DNA from: Deltaproteobacteria bacterium
Lineage (GTDB): Bacteria; Desulfobacterota; Desulfobaccia; Desulfobaccales; 0-14-0-80-60-11
Direction: 5' to 3'
Assembly: GCA_016874945.1 (NCBI GenBank)
Contig: VGSO01000011.1
Coordinates: 1 to 18,894 of the forward strand
DNA: 18,894 nucleotides
The number at the start of each line of letters is the position of its first letter. Position 1 is the first letter of the stretch. Below the pieces are notes generated by a model. That model saw nothing but the letters and a program-made list of their open reading frames with translations, ran no database searches and was not told the origin of the DNA. The translations under genes and the position numbers were made by a program. This document shows, piece by piece, positions 12,843 through 18,894 of the stretch.

Positions 12843-12875
12843 ACCTTCTCCCAACCGCTGGGGTTGGGAGAAGGT
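12843..12875. other. Strong 14-bp hairpin after the ZraP-like gene
   Basis: ACCTTCTCCCAACC (12843-12856) and its exact complement (12862-12875) flank the loop GCTGG. No T-run follows on either side, so it may be a Rho-linked 3' stabilising hairpin or a REP-type repeat rather than an intrinsic terminator. Confidence 0.55.
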
Positions 12876-12953
12876 TAAAGGGGTGAAGGACAATACCGGG
12901 GATGGAATCATTCCGGCCTTACCATAACCAACTGATTTAAGGAGGAAAGCAAC

Positions 12954-13421
12954 ATGAATAAACTTGATAGGTTCATCAGTCTGATCGGTATCCTCGCCCT
13001 GGTCCTGGCCGCCACCGCGGCTTGGGCTCAGTCCGGCATGGGGCCGGGACGCGGTCAGGGTCTCGGTTGGGGCGCCGGCGATCCCTACAGCCGGATGTAT
13101 GACCCGAAAACCGTGGAAACCCTCAGCGGCGAAGTGGTGACCGTGGACAAATTCACCCCCGGGAGGCGGATGTCTTACGGGGTACATTTTACCCTGAAGA
13201 CCGAAAAAGAAACGATCCCGGTTCACCTGGGGCCCAGTTGGTACATGGAAAAACAAGCTGTGACCATTACCCAGGGGGATAAAGTGGAGGTCACCGGCTC
13301 CCGGATCACCTATCAGGGCAAACCGACAATCATTGCCGCGGAAGTGAAAAAAGGCGGCCAGGTCCTGAAGCTGCGGGATGCCGCCGGGGTCCCGGCCTGG
13401 GCCGGCCAGGGACGGCGGTAA
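12954..13421 (+). CDS. Exported OB-fold-like protein (copy 1)
   Basis: A 155-aa protein with a signal peptide ending ATAAWAQ and a Gly-rich linker (GMGPGRGQGLGWG). The beta-rich domain has PKTVETLSGEVVTVDKF, YGVHFTLKTEKETIPVHLGPSWYM, ITQGDKVEVTGSRITYQGKPTIIAAEV and LKLRDAAGVPAWAG. The pattern (SGEV, a middle GDKVEVTGS, then an ending RD..G.P.W) is OB-fold-like and is found in small exported proteins of metal or redox stress loci, sometimes mislabelled DNA-binding. Biochemical function is unknown. AAGGAGG precedes the ATG. It is paralogous to the gene at 13627 and follows the ZraP-like gene. Confidence 0.75.
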   Translation: MNKLDRFISLIGILALVLAATAAWAQSGMGPGRGQGLGWGAGDPYSRMYDPKTVETLSGEVVTVDKFTPGRRMSYGVHFTLKTEKETIPVHLGPSWYMEKQAVTITQGDKVEVTGSRITYQGKPTIIAAEVKKGGQVLKLRDAAGVPAWAGQGRR

Positions 13422-13506
13422 AAGGACCATTAACCATGAAAATCCACTTCGAATCAGGGTCGGCCAGGATGGCGGCCGACCCTGCTCCCAATCAGCGCCG
13501 ACTGGA

Positions 13507-13527
13507 CGGATAAAAATTAAATATCCG
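13507..13527. promoter_or_regulatory. CGGATA/TATCCG palindrome between the OB-fold genes
   Basis: CGGATA (13507-13512) and TATCCG (13522-13527) form an inverted repeat with a 9-base AT spacer, and a further TATCCG lies at 13593-13598. This is the same core as near the arsR genes. The rest of the 205-base gap contains a T-run at about 13557-13565 and an AT-rich leader to the next gene. Confidence 0.45.
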
Positions 13528-13626
13528 GAAAAAGTTAATTTGGGATCGCCGCCTTCTTTTTTTTTACATTGTTATATATGCAGGAAACCGATTATCCGCA
13601 TTTTAATAATTGAGAGGTAGGTAACC

Positions 13627-14118
13627 ATGAAAAAGCCCGGCCCCTTATACCTTGTGCCCATTGCGCTTTTAAGCCTGATGTTCATTGTCTCCTCATCATG
13701 GGCGCAGAGTGGGCGGCGCCTCCATTACAGCACCCTGTTCGATCCCGGAACCGTGGGTACTGTCTCCGGCGAAGTGGTGCGGGTGGAGCATGCCTTTGCC
13801 GGCAACGGGGCCGATTATTGCGTCCACGCCCTGCTAAAGACCCCTAAAGGGCAGGTGACCACCATCCTGGCACCCCAGGGTTATATGAAAGAACAAGGGC
13901 TAACCATCGCTCCCAAAGACCGGGTGATGGTCACCGGTTCCTTTATCTCCGTCTTGAGAAAGCCCTTCCTCCTAGCCATGGAGGTGAATGGAGACCGCAC
14001 CATGAAACTCCGGGCAGCCAACGGCCGTCCAGCCTGGGCGGTGGGGGAGGATTGGCACGTGCGCTCAACCTCCCGGAGGATTACTTCTGCGGTGGCACCC
14101 ATTGACCCCAAACCATAA
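13627..14118 (+). CDS. Exported OB-fold-like protein (copy 2)
   Basis: A 163-aa paralogue of the 12954 gene. It has a signal peptide ending SSSWAQ, then DPGTVGTVSGEVVRVEH, YCVHALLKTPKGQVTTILAPQGYM, IAPKDRVMVTGSFI and MKLRAANGRPAWAVGEDW. Alignment of SGEVV, ITQGDKVEVTGS/IAPKDRVMVTGS and the closing block is direct by eye. It lacks the Gly-rich linker and has an extra 20-residue basic tail. GAGAGGTAG lies just before the ATG. The function is unknown; two diverged tandem copies imply duplication with retention. Confidence 0.75.
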   Translation: MKKPGPLYLVPIALLSLMFIVSSSWAQSGRRLHYSTLFDPGTVGTVSGEVVRVEHAFAGNGADYCVHALLKTPKGQVTTILAPQGYMKEQGLTIAPKDRVMVTGSFISVLRKPFLLAMEVNGDRTMKLRAANGRPAWAVGEDWHVRSTSRRITSAVAPIDPKP

Positions 14119-14563
14119 GGCAAATTCCATGAATAAAACCAAACTCAACTTTGCCATTGACGCCCTGATGTTCCTCTGCATGACCGCCATTGCTGGACTG
14201 GGCTTCCTGATGAAGTACGTCTTGCTTCCCGGGCGGGAAAGCACCATTAAATATGGCCGCAGGGTGGAGCTTTCCCTTCTCGGCCTGGACCGGCCGTATC
14301 TCCATATTCGGGCAGGCCTTTAGTTCAGTTTCGCAAATATGCTGCATTTTGCTCTTGGCCTGCTTCACTTCCCACTCCTGAAAATGTTGGAGATGATGTT
14401 CGCCAGGTTCGTGGGCATAGCCGCCAAACATGGAAGCTAAATCCGTGGTTACATACAGCATGATTATTTTTGCCTGGTACTTCTCCGCCAGCGACACCAC
14501 GTGTTTGACGGATTTCAGCGAGTTCCTGGATAAATCGGTGGGCCAAAGAATTGTCCGAACCAT
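14081..14563 (-). pseudogene. Truncated universal stress protein
   Basis: AGGAGG precedes the ATG at 14563. The first about 94 residues are UspA-like (MVRTILWPTDLSRNSLKSVKH, YQAKIIMLYVTTD, then MEIRPVQAE). The protein then runs into sequence that is simply the antisense of the DUF4405-like gene, so the ATP-binding C-terminal half (GxxGxG...GS) is missing. The open frame continues to 14081, giving a 160-aa chimera that may be translated but cannot be a normal Usp. The break is near 14279-14300. Confidence 0.7.
14129..14323 (+). pseudogene. Truncated DUF4405-like membrane protein
   Basis: The first 55 residues (MNKTKLNFAIDALMFLCMTAIAG, then MKYVLLPG and a KYGRRVELSLLGLDR segment) match the start of DUF4405-type membrane proteins, which normally continue with further membrane helices and histidines. 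Here the frame ends nine residues later. From about 14279 the opposite strand is the universal stress gene reading toward it. The join therefore looks like a deletion that removed the rest of both genes. AAGG precedes the ATG. Family assignment is moderate; truncation is well supported. Confidence 0.6.
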
Positions 14564-14603
14564 GTGAAACCTCCTGATTTATTTACGCCGTCCAAGCCTT
14601 CCC

Positions 14604-15350
14604 TTATTTCTCGGGGGCATTTTTGTAATCATTATCTCTTCTTTCCCCCAAGTCCTTACAAATGGGCTCAGGCCATTGGTAGTCACTTACCTTTTCCACC
14701 ATAAACGACTCTTGCAAGGGCCTGGTTATCAGACGCCGAGCATAATCCCACTGGAGGTCCTGAAACCGGTCCAGCTCCCGGGGAGTAAATTTGCCGGATT
14801 CGATCTTTTTCATCTGAGTCCTGACTTCCGTGGGGTAGGCTTCCGTCCTGACGCGCACCCGCACGGTTTCGCCAGTGGATACCTTTTGGATGACAAACTC
14901 GCTCTCCTTGAGGGCGTTGTCGATATGGTGGCTGGCGAAGCGCAGCCTGGCCCCGGTAAGATACGCGGCCACATCGCCGCCGCAAGCCGAATTGTTGGAA
15001 ACGATGCGCAAATCGGTGCGGTCGACGATGCCGTCGGGAAAAAGGCGGTCGAAAGCCATCCGCAAAGCCCCGGCGCTTTCCACCAGTCCGCCGCAGAAAT
15101 GTCCGTGGAACTTGATCAGGTCTTTAAGGGTGATGATCTTGTTCGTCTTGGCATAACGCCCGTATTTGTTGGTGGTGTCCAGCACCTGGAAAGATGGCGC
15201 ATGAAGACTGGTCCCCAACCATTCAGGGAAATACCACTCCGGAGCGATGTCTTTAATGGCCAAAGAGCCTGCATCCAGAGCACCCATCGGGGCAATAAAT
15301 AAAAAAGCCATAACAACCAGCGAGATGCCCAGTTTAATGAGGATACCCAT
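14604..15350 (-). CDS. Exported FmdE-like domain protein
   Basis: A 248-aa protein with a signal peptide (MGILIKLGISLVVMAFLFIAP) and an FmdE-type domain. It has LKDLIKFHGHFCGGLVESAGALRMAF, with the His/Cys motif that in FmdE reads HGHxCPG, and VSNNSACGGDVAAYLTGARL as the second cysteine block. FmdE-like proteins bind zinc or iron. Although named after a formylmethanofuran dehydrogenase subunit, most bacterial members have unknown roles. The start at 15350 (third codon of the longest frame) is chosen because GGAG is then 8 bases upstream. It lies with two small genes and a DGC protein, read leftward, separate from the main arsenic operon. The C-terminal half is charged and not recognised. Confidence 0.75.
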   Translation of the reverse strand: MGILIKLGISLVVMAFLFIAPMGALDAGSLAIKDIAPEWYFPEWLGTSLHAPSFQVLDTTNKYGRYAKTNKIITLKDLIKFHGHFCGGLVESAGALRMAFDRLFPDGIVDRTDLRIVSNNSACGGDVAAYLTGARLRFASHHIDNALKESEFVIQKVSTGETVRVRVRTEAYPTEVRTQMKKIESGKFTPRELDRFQDLQWDYARRLITRPLQESFMVEKVSDYQWPEPICKDLGERRDNDYKNAPEK

Positions 15351-15512
15351 CGACATTTCTCCGTAGCGAGCCAGTCAATGATAAATTACGGTCTCCTCTT
15401 AGCCGGCAATTTTCTGGGAGCAAACCGGAGAGCCGGAAACCCGGTGGTCCACCTGCGAATCCGCCGGAACCTGTAAATGAGGGCTGCTCGACCGCAGTCC
15501 TTGGGCTCCGCT

Positions 15513-15575
15513 TCAGCAGCCGCAAATGAAGAAAAGTCCGCCGATACACATGCATAAACCCAATTTTTTCAGCAT
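15513..15575 (-). CDS. 20-aa cysteine-rich hydrophobic microprotein
   Basis: AAGGAG lies 6 bases upstream of an ATG that opens a 20-codon frame: Met-Leu-Lys-Lys, then a hydrophobic segment holding two C-x-C pairs (C8/C10 and C18/C20). The ATG overlaps the stop of the preceding 75-aa gene (ATGCTGA), indicating coupled translation. It could be a membrane-inserted thiol peptide, a lipoprotein-like stub or a leader for the FmdE-like gene. Too short to assign a family. The 15356-15512 gap after it holds no other supported gene. Confidence 0.45.
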   Translation of the reverse strand: MLKKLGLCMCIGGLFFICGC

Positions 15576-15796
15576 CTTTCTCTCCTTGTATCCTGGTTGT
15601 TGATAAATTCCGGCGTCTTGCCCCGTTCCAGCTCAAAGACGGGGCGGCAATGGGGTTTGCTGGCGGCGTCCACTTTTTTCTTGATCACATGGGCCAGGAA
15701 ATCCAGGGCCGCGTCCCGGTCTTCATCCAGCAGGATGGCATGGAGCCGGAACATATCCTCTGGATAGAGGGTAATGACGGTGTTATCCTTCAACAT
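15569..15796 (-). CDS. Small conserved-looking protein, unknown
   Basis: A 75-aa protein opening MLKDNTVITLYPEDMFRLHAIL followed by a DEDRDAALDFLAHVIKKKVDAA helix and one cysteine (KPHCRPVF). GGGAGG 7 bases upstream of the ATG gives a strong start. Its predicted alpha-helical, charged composition looks like a real cytoplasmic protein. I do not recognise the family. It is translationally coupled to the 20-aa cysteine peptide and lies between the DGC and FmdE-like genes. Confidence 0.6.
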   Translation of the reverse strand: MLKDNTVITLYPEDMFRLHAILLDEDRDAALDFLAHVIKKKVDAASKPHCRPVFELERGKTPEFINNQDTRRERC

Positions 15797-15908
15797 GGAA
15801 ATCCCTCCCGGTGCGGCCTTTTGGAAGGAAATCCATCAAAAAGGTGATGGAATTCGTCTTTGCCATCACACCTGTCTGCAGCCAAGGCCTCTATTCATGG
15901 GCATTAGC

Positions 15909-16274
15909 CTAAAGCCGGCGCACCGCCTCTTTAACCTGGTCAATTTCCTTACGCTTTAAATTCATATCCTTGTTCTTGTCGATGCCCAGAGCGGTTATCA
16001 CTAGATAGCCGCGCAGTGGCACTTCGGCCTGCTCCAGCACCCCTTTGGCGCAGCCGACCTCGCAACCGTCAATGACCACCAGCCCGGGGATATCCCTGGC
16101 CGACTGAACAAAGCCGCTCAAATGAGCCCCCACTCCGGCCAGACAGGAGAACTTGCCGAAACCTTCCTGGGTCAACTCAATCGCGGCCTGGTTGGACAAC
16201 TGCCCCACATTGGAGCCTCCCGAGCAGGCCAGAATCATGGTGGTGACCGTGGGCTGACAGCATTCCTGAGACAT
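15909..16274 (-). CDS. DGC-domain putative zinc-binding protein (copy 3)
   Basis: A 121-aa DGC-domain protein with the four family cysteines at ILACSGGSNVGQ (C17), GKFSCLAGVGAH (C44) and LVVIDGCEVGCAKG (C71, C75), plus N-terminal ECC. It is closer to the ACSGGSNVGQ..CLAGVG version of the family than the two operon copies, which have PCSG/CLPL. GGGAGG precedes the ATG at 16274. It is divergent from an ArsR-type regulator at 16371, and the intergenic palindrome there may control both. Probably binds zinc or another soft metal; role unknown. Confidence 0.85.
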   Translation of the reverse strand: MSQECCQPTVTTMILACSGGSNVGQLSNQAAIELTQEGFGKFSCLAGVGAHLSGFVQSARDIPGLVVIDGCEVGCAKGVLEQAEVPLRGYLVITALGIDKNKDMNLKRKEIDQVKEAVRRL

Positions 16275-16314
16275 TGCTGGGCCTCCCTTAGAGAGAAATA
16301 AATCGAAATAGGAC

Positions 16315-16351
16315 TTGATTTAAAATGACAAATTTCTATATAGTAATATAG
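16315..16351 (+). promoter_or_regulatory. Promoter and operator of the third ArsR-type gene
   Basis: TTGATT (16315-16320), a 16-base spacer and TATATA (16337-16342) form a promoter. The perfect inverted repeat CTATAT-AGTA-ATATAG (16336-16351) overlaps the -10, a typical ArsR/SmtB autoregulation site. It lacks the CGGAT core of the other arsR promoters. Confidence 0.6.
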
Positions 16352-16370
16352 TATTTTGGGGAGAGAGCAA

Positions 16371-16784
16371 GTGAAAATTTTGCTGAAATCGTTAAAGGCG
16401 TTGGCGGACGGCAACCGTCTCCGGATCCTGCGGCTCTTGATGGATCGGCCCCGCTGCGTCTGCGAACTCCAGGCCGCCCTGGGCGTCGCCCAGCCCACCG
16501 TCTCCAAGCACTTGAGCATTTTGGAAGAAGCGGGGTGGGTGGATAAACAGCGCCAGGGGAGAAACTTTATTTTTTACCATTTGATTGAAGGCTTGGCCCC
16601 AGAAGATCACCGGGCCGCAGTACTGTCCCTGCTGCGCCCCTGGCTGCTGGAAGACCCCGAACTGACGGCTCTCAGCCGTCTGGCGCAGGATCTCAATCCC
16701 GAAGAGATTTTTAGAGGGGCGGAAAAACCCCGGTCCGGCCTTTGCCGGGAATGCGGCGCCGAGATTGCCCTGACTGAGCCCTAA
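16371..16784 (+). CDS. ArsR/SmtB-family regulator with C-terminal CxxC
   Basis: A 137-aa winged-helix regulator: LKSLKALADGNRLRILRLLMDRPRCVCELQAALGVAQPTVSKHLSILEEAGWVDKQRQGRN. The RCVCEL motif keeps the paired cysteines of ArsR metalloid sensors. An unusual tail ends SGLCRECGAEIAL, with one CxxC, similar to zinc-ribbon halves. The GTG at 16371 is chosen since GGGGAG lies 7-10 bases upstream; the open frame begins a little earlier at a TTG. It is a different subtype from the two repressors at 11.3-12.2 kb and faces the DGC copy 3 gene, which it may regulate. Confidence 0.88.
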   Translation: MKILLKSLKALADGNRLRILRLLMDRPRCVCELQAALGVAQPTVSKHLSILEEAGWVDKQRQGRNFIFYHLIEGLAPEDHRAAVLSLLRPWLLEDPELTALSRLAQDLNPEEIFRGAEKPRSGLCRECGAEIALTEP

Positions 16785-16820
16785 AACCAAACAAAATTCT
16801 ATTTGAGGAGACTCGCTGCC

Positions 16821-17345
16821 ATGCCTATGTCCCGTGGGATTTTCGGAATCTGCTTGTTGATCTTGACCCTAACCCTGGCGGGCGCCGGCTGGACTCAGAC
16901 GATCAAACCCGCTTCGTCCGGCCATACCATCCTTTATGGCCGCGCGGTGTCGCTCCTTGACCAAGCCGAAAAGAAATTGAACACCGGCGATATTTCTACT
17001 GCCAAGGCCCAGGCGAAAGAAGCCAATTCCCTGTTCACCCTCCTGAAAAATGAATACACTTCATTGCTGGCAGAGCGAGAACTTTCCCCCAAGGAGGACC
17101 AGCAATTGGCCATCAACCAAAAGCTGGCTACTGACGCCCAGACTCAGGCGGACCGCTTGATGGAAACCGCCGCCGCCCAGGATAAGAAAGCTCAGGAGCA
17201 TGAGATGCAGGGCCGGGAAGAGCCCTCCAAGGCGTCCTATCGCCAGTCCAAAGACGGCTATAACCGGGCCCAAAGCCTTTATGTCCGGTCGGCGCTTTAC
17301 GCCCTGCGCAACCAGCAGATGCTTTTTCGCTTTCTGGCTCCATGA
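16821..17345 (+). CDS. Exported helical protein, unknown
   Basis: A 174-aa protein with a signal peptide (MPMSRGIFGICLLILTLTLAG...TQ). The mature part is almost entirely helical and charged, rich in Ala, Lys, Gln and Glu: LLDQAEKKLNTGDISTAKAQAKEANSLF, QLAINQKLATDAQTQADRLM, YRQSKDGYNRAQSLYVRSALYALRN. This recalls TPR-like or coiled-coil periplasmic proteins. No cysteine follows the signal peptide. GAGGAG lies about 10 bases before the ATG. It follows the third ArsR gene with a 36-base gap and may be its target. An inverted repeat starts at its stop codon. No family recognised. Confidence 0.7.
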   Translation: MPMSRGIFGICLLILTLTLAGAGWTQTIKPASSGHTILYGRAVSLLDQAEKKLNTGDISTAKAQAKEANSLFTLLKNEYTSLLAERELSPKEDQQLAINQKLATDAQTQADRLMETAAAQDKKAQEHEMQGREEPSKASYRQSKDGYNRAQSLYVRSALYALRNQQMLFRFLAP

Positions 17346-17435
17346 AACTATCTGCATTTCCTCTATGTATCAACTTGGTTATGGAAGGGTTGCCTTGCTT
17401 TGACCCCAATCCATCCTGACACTCTGCAGATAGTT
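17346..17435. repeat. 11-bp inverted repeat spanning 90 bp
   Basis: AACTATCTGCA (17346-17356) is exactly complementary to TGCAGATAGTT (17425-17435). The first arm begins directly after the TGA of the exported helical protein. No target duplication is obvious. It may be a small inserted element or a long-range 3' stem; the enclosed 68 bases show no gene. Confidence 0.4.
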
Positions 17436-17492
17436 CCTTTTACCTAAAGATATAATAAACGCATACCAAATGTAGAATTGCCGAAATCCTCC

Positions 17493-17534
17493 CCCCCTAT
17501 ATGATGTGAGCGAGGCTCAAGATCCTATAGGGGG
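17493..17534. repeat. Hairpin CCCCCTATA/TATAGGGGG
   Basis: A 9-bp perfect stem (17493-17501 with 17526-17534) encloses 24 bases. It lies in the intergenic stretch after the exported helical protein. It could end a transcript from either side or begin a structured RNA; no T-run follows. Confidence 0.35.
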
Positions 17535-17796
17535 AAGGGTAGTGCAAGCGCTTATCAGCCGGGGAATCACCCGTCTCATCAGGACCGGCAGCAACCTGGT
17601 AAAAAGGGAAGCTCCGGCCCTGCCCACCTTTCCCGAAACGGACCGCCTCTTCTTCCTCGCTCCTCATCTGCTCATGGCCCAGCTTCGTCAGTGCATGACC
17701 CATCCCTACAAGGACAGTACCCCATTTTCTTACTGAATAATCCGTAGGAACCCACGAATTCTCGTGGCGAAACTCAATATTTACATTGTTCTCCAT
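17497..17796 (-). CDS. Doubtful hypothetical ORF (99 aa)
   Basis: An open frame beginning MENNVNIEFRHENSWVPT, then VRKWGTVLVGMGHALTKLG and a Glu-rich stretch. There is no ribosome site upstream of its ATG and no recognisable family. The N-terminal half has plausible composition, and the C-terminal end runs into the hairpin. It may be a gene relic or chance. The opposite strand frame at 17506-17736 is no better. Confidence 0.2.
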   Translation of the reverse strand: MENNVNIEFRHENSWVPTDYSVRKWGTVLVGMGHALTKLGHEQMRSEEEEAVRFGKGGQGRSFPFYQVAAGPDETGDSPADKRLHYPSPYRILSLAHII

Positions 17797-18172
17797 AAAG
17801 AAGCAAGAGAATTGACTTTAATCAAGTCTACTATTGAATATCTGCGCCAGCGATAAAATGGTCTGTGTGACTGTAACTTGGTGCAATTACTTGTACTTCG
17901 ATTTGCATGGGGTCAAGCAAATTGTACCGAGTAACTTCAACTACGTATTACGCAAAAGGTTGTTCAAAAGTAATAACAATCTAACAGGTATAAAATACTG
18001 CATTGTTAGCACGTTGCGTTGTAACAGGTCAGTATAAATTTTAATTACCGTGCGTAACTCATTAACCGCACTATGTTTTGCTTGCGTTAAATTATAAGTA
18101 ATATCGGGTTGGTAGGCATATTGCGTGCACCTTCTATAGTAAAAATCATTTTTTACTTATGGAGTGCACACA
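17797..18172. other. AT-rich intergenic leader with repeats
   Basis: About 375 bases with no supported gene and a clear drop in GC compared with the flanks. TAACAGGT occurs twice (in CTAACAGGTATAAA and TGTAACAGGTCAG), and GTAA/TTAC words are frequent. A hairpin AGTAAAAA-TCAT-TTTTTACT (18138-18157) lies just before the ribosome site of the next gene. This looks like a regulatory region of an acquired segment; no factor can be named. Confidence 0.4.
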
Positions 18173-18894
18173 ATGGAAACGGAAATCCGGATGGTCGGCT
18201 GGCCTAAGCGCGAGTGCGAAGTGATCCCGGTGACTGGGATGACTCGCAAGGACATTATGCGGCTCACCAATTGCCCCTACATGACCGCCGTAACCGCCGA
18301 AAAGCGCGGCTACTACATCAATGATTACCTGAAAAAGGGCATCCCTCCGAAGCATGGATTTGTTGAGGGCCCGGTGGACCTGGGCAGGGAGCGGGAGACC
18401 ATCCCCATTCCCGAGGACATCAACACCATCGAGGGCGTGATGGTCCACTTTATTACTCAGGCCACAAAATTGTTCTCATCATCAGAACTGAAGTCACTGA
18501 AGATGCATTGCCTGGGCTTTCGGCATGGGAACCATTAAATGGCCTGAGTAATAACTGCAATCAGAAAGTGGCCAAAGCGAGCCTGGCAAGGGGCTATTTC
18601 ATCGTCGACTACAACAAACGGACCGTCTGTCCCTCATTGAGCGAGTTCGATGCCGAGGCGGCCTACCGGATGGTGCGCTTAATCTACCGGCGCAAATTCG
18701 AGGACCGGCTTCCCTGGTACATCGAGGCTCAGGACCTGATCCAGGAGGGAGTCGCCCGGCTGCTGGAGCTCTCCGGCCATCCCAAGTACCAGGAGCGCAA
18801 ATTCATGTTCTTCAAAGCCTACGGTTTCATGGCCTCCTACATCCAGAGCCAGAGCAGGCTGCGCGGTTTCACCGTTTCCAATGTTAACGGCGAA
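18173..18894 (+). pseudogene. Sigma-region-2-like gene split by a 99-bp element, 3' end outside window
   Basis: GGAG lies 8 bases before the ATG at 18173. The N-terminal part carries a module LTNCPYMTAVTAEKRGYYINDYLKKG. The frame then enters an inserted element and stops at 18538. Downstream, another frame encodes VAKASLARGYFIVDYNKR, followed by DAEAAYRMVRLIYRRKFEDR and AQDLIQEGVARLLELSG. The last block resembles sigma-70 region 2 (DLxQEG..LL). Deleting 18453-18553 (element plus one TA) joins both in a single frame and produces FNCNQKVAKASLARGYFIVDY. This second copy of the module aligns with TNCPYMTAVTAEKRGYYINDY. Hence the halves were one gene. It resembles phage or mobile-element sigma-like regulators; the exact family is not recognised. 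It continues past the window end. Confidence 0.65.
18453..18551. mobile_element. 99-bp TA-flanked inverted-repeat mini-element
   Basis: Perfect terminal inverted repeats TTACTCAGGCCA (18453-18464) and TGGCCTGAGTAA (18540-18551) are flanked by TA on both sides (18451-18452, 18552-18553). This extends the visible palindrome to 15 bp. A TA target duplication is typical of IS630/Tc1-mariner-type MITEs. It has no coding capacity and is unrelated in sequence to the element at 926-1055. Confidence 0.7.

Noticed and set aside
12843..12875. Intrinsic terminator after the ZraP-like gene
   Set aside because: The stem is strong, but no T-run follows in either direction, so it is listed only as a hairpin.
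17550..17620. Possible hammerhead ribozyme or SRP-like RNA (CTGATGAG on the minus strand, ACCGGCAGCAACCTGG on the plus strand)
   Set aside because: The hammerhead CGAAAC core is missing at the needed distance, and the SRP GGAAGG/GCAGC loop is not present.
17506..17736. 76-aa plus-strand frame with a GTG start
   Set aside because: It has no ribosome site, no recognisable motif, and begins inside a hairpin.
17834..18037. 67-aa plus-strand frame in the AT-rich zone
   Set aside because: No ribosome site, low-GC random-like composition and no domain; the region looks regulatory.

Overview
The window is dominated by one long leftward (minus-strand) arsenic operon running from an ACR3 arsenite exporter near 11.2 kb down to thioredoxin-like genes near 0.1 kb. 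GC-rich coding, DGC-domain cysteine proteins, an exported FmdE-like protein and a probable UGA-encoded selenoprotein suggest an anaerobic Desulfobacterota-type (former Deltaproteobacteria) bacterium. This is inference from gene content; no rRNA or other marker is present.

Layout. 0.1-1.7 kb: three thioredoxin-fold genes; the middle one is split by a 130-bp inverted-repeat insertion. 1.6-4.7 kb: lipoyl machinery, namely an LplA/LipM-family acyltransferase, lipoyl synthase LipA and dihydrolipoyl dehydrogenase. 4.7-7.1 kb: OsmC/Ohr-like protein, an HMA-like small protein with an in-frame UGA at the first cysteine position (U-x-x-C), two DGC-domain proteins, a GcvH-like lipoyl carrier and an ArsD-like thioredoxin-fold protein. 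7.15-11.25 kb: arsenite methyltransferase ArsM, CcdA-type membrane protein, exported thioredoxin, tandem universal stress protein and ACR3 with a zinc-ribbon-like tail. 11.3-12.2 kb: two paralogous ArsR repressors whose promoters predict leaderless mRNAs. 12.3-14.3 kb (plus strand): a ZraP/Spy-like periplasmic protein, two OB-fold-like exported paralogues and the stump of a DUF4405-like membrane protein. This stump is fused tail to tail to a truncated universal stress protein. 14.6-16.3 kb (minus strand): exported FmdE-like protein, two small genes and a third DGC protein. 16.4-17.3 kb (plus strand): a third ArsR-type regulator and an exported helical protein. 17.35-18.17 kb: mostly non-coding. 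18.17 kb to the end: a sigma-region-2-like gene split by a 99-bp inverted-repeat element.

How it may work (inference): the GcvH-like carrier has a conserved lipoyl lysine but no glycine-cleavage P or T partner nearby. It is co-transcribed with enzymes that could attach, sulfurate and re-reduce its lipoyl arm, and with ArsM. Dihydrolipoyl groups are classic high-affinity As(III) dithiol ligands. The operon could therefore encode a dedicated lipoyl-arm system that binds As(III), delivers it to ArsM or ACR3, and is recycled by Lpd. The CXCX4C thioredoxin-fold proteins, the HMA selenoprotein and the DGC proteins would be additional metalloid-thiol carriers. CcdA plus exported thioredoxin would supply periplasmic electrons. 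The whole is probably repressed by ArsR at promoters sharing a CGGAT motif.

Two small insertions can be reconstructed exactly: removing each element plus one target-site copy restores a single reading frame.
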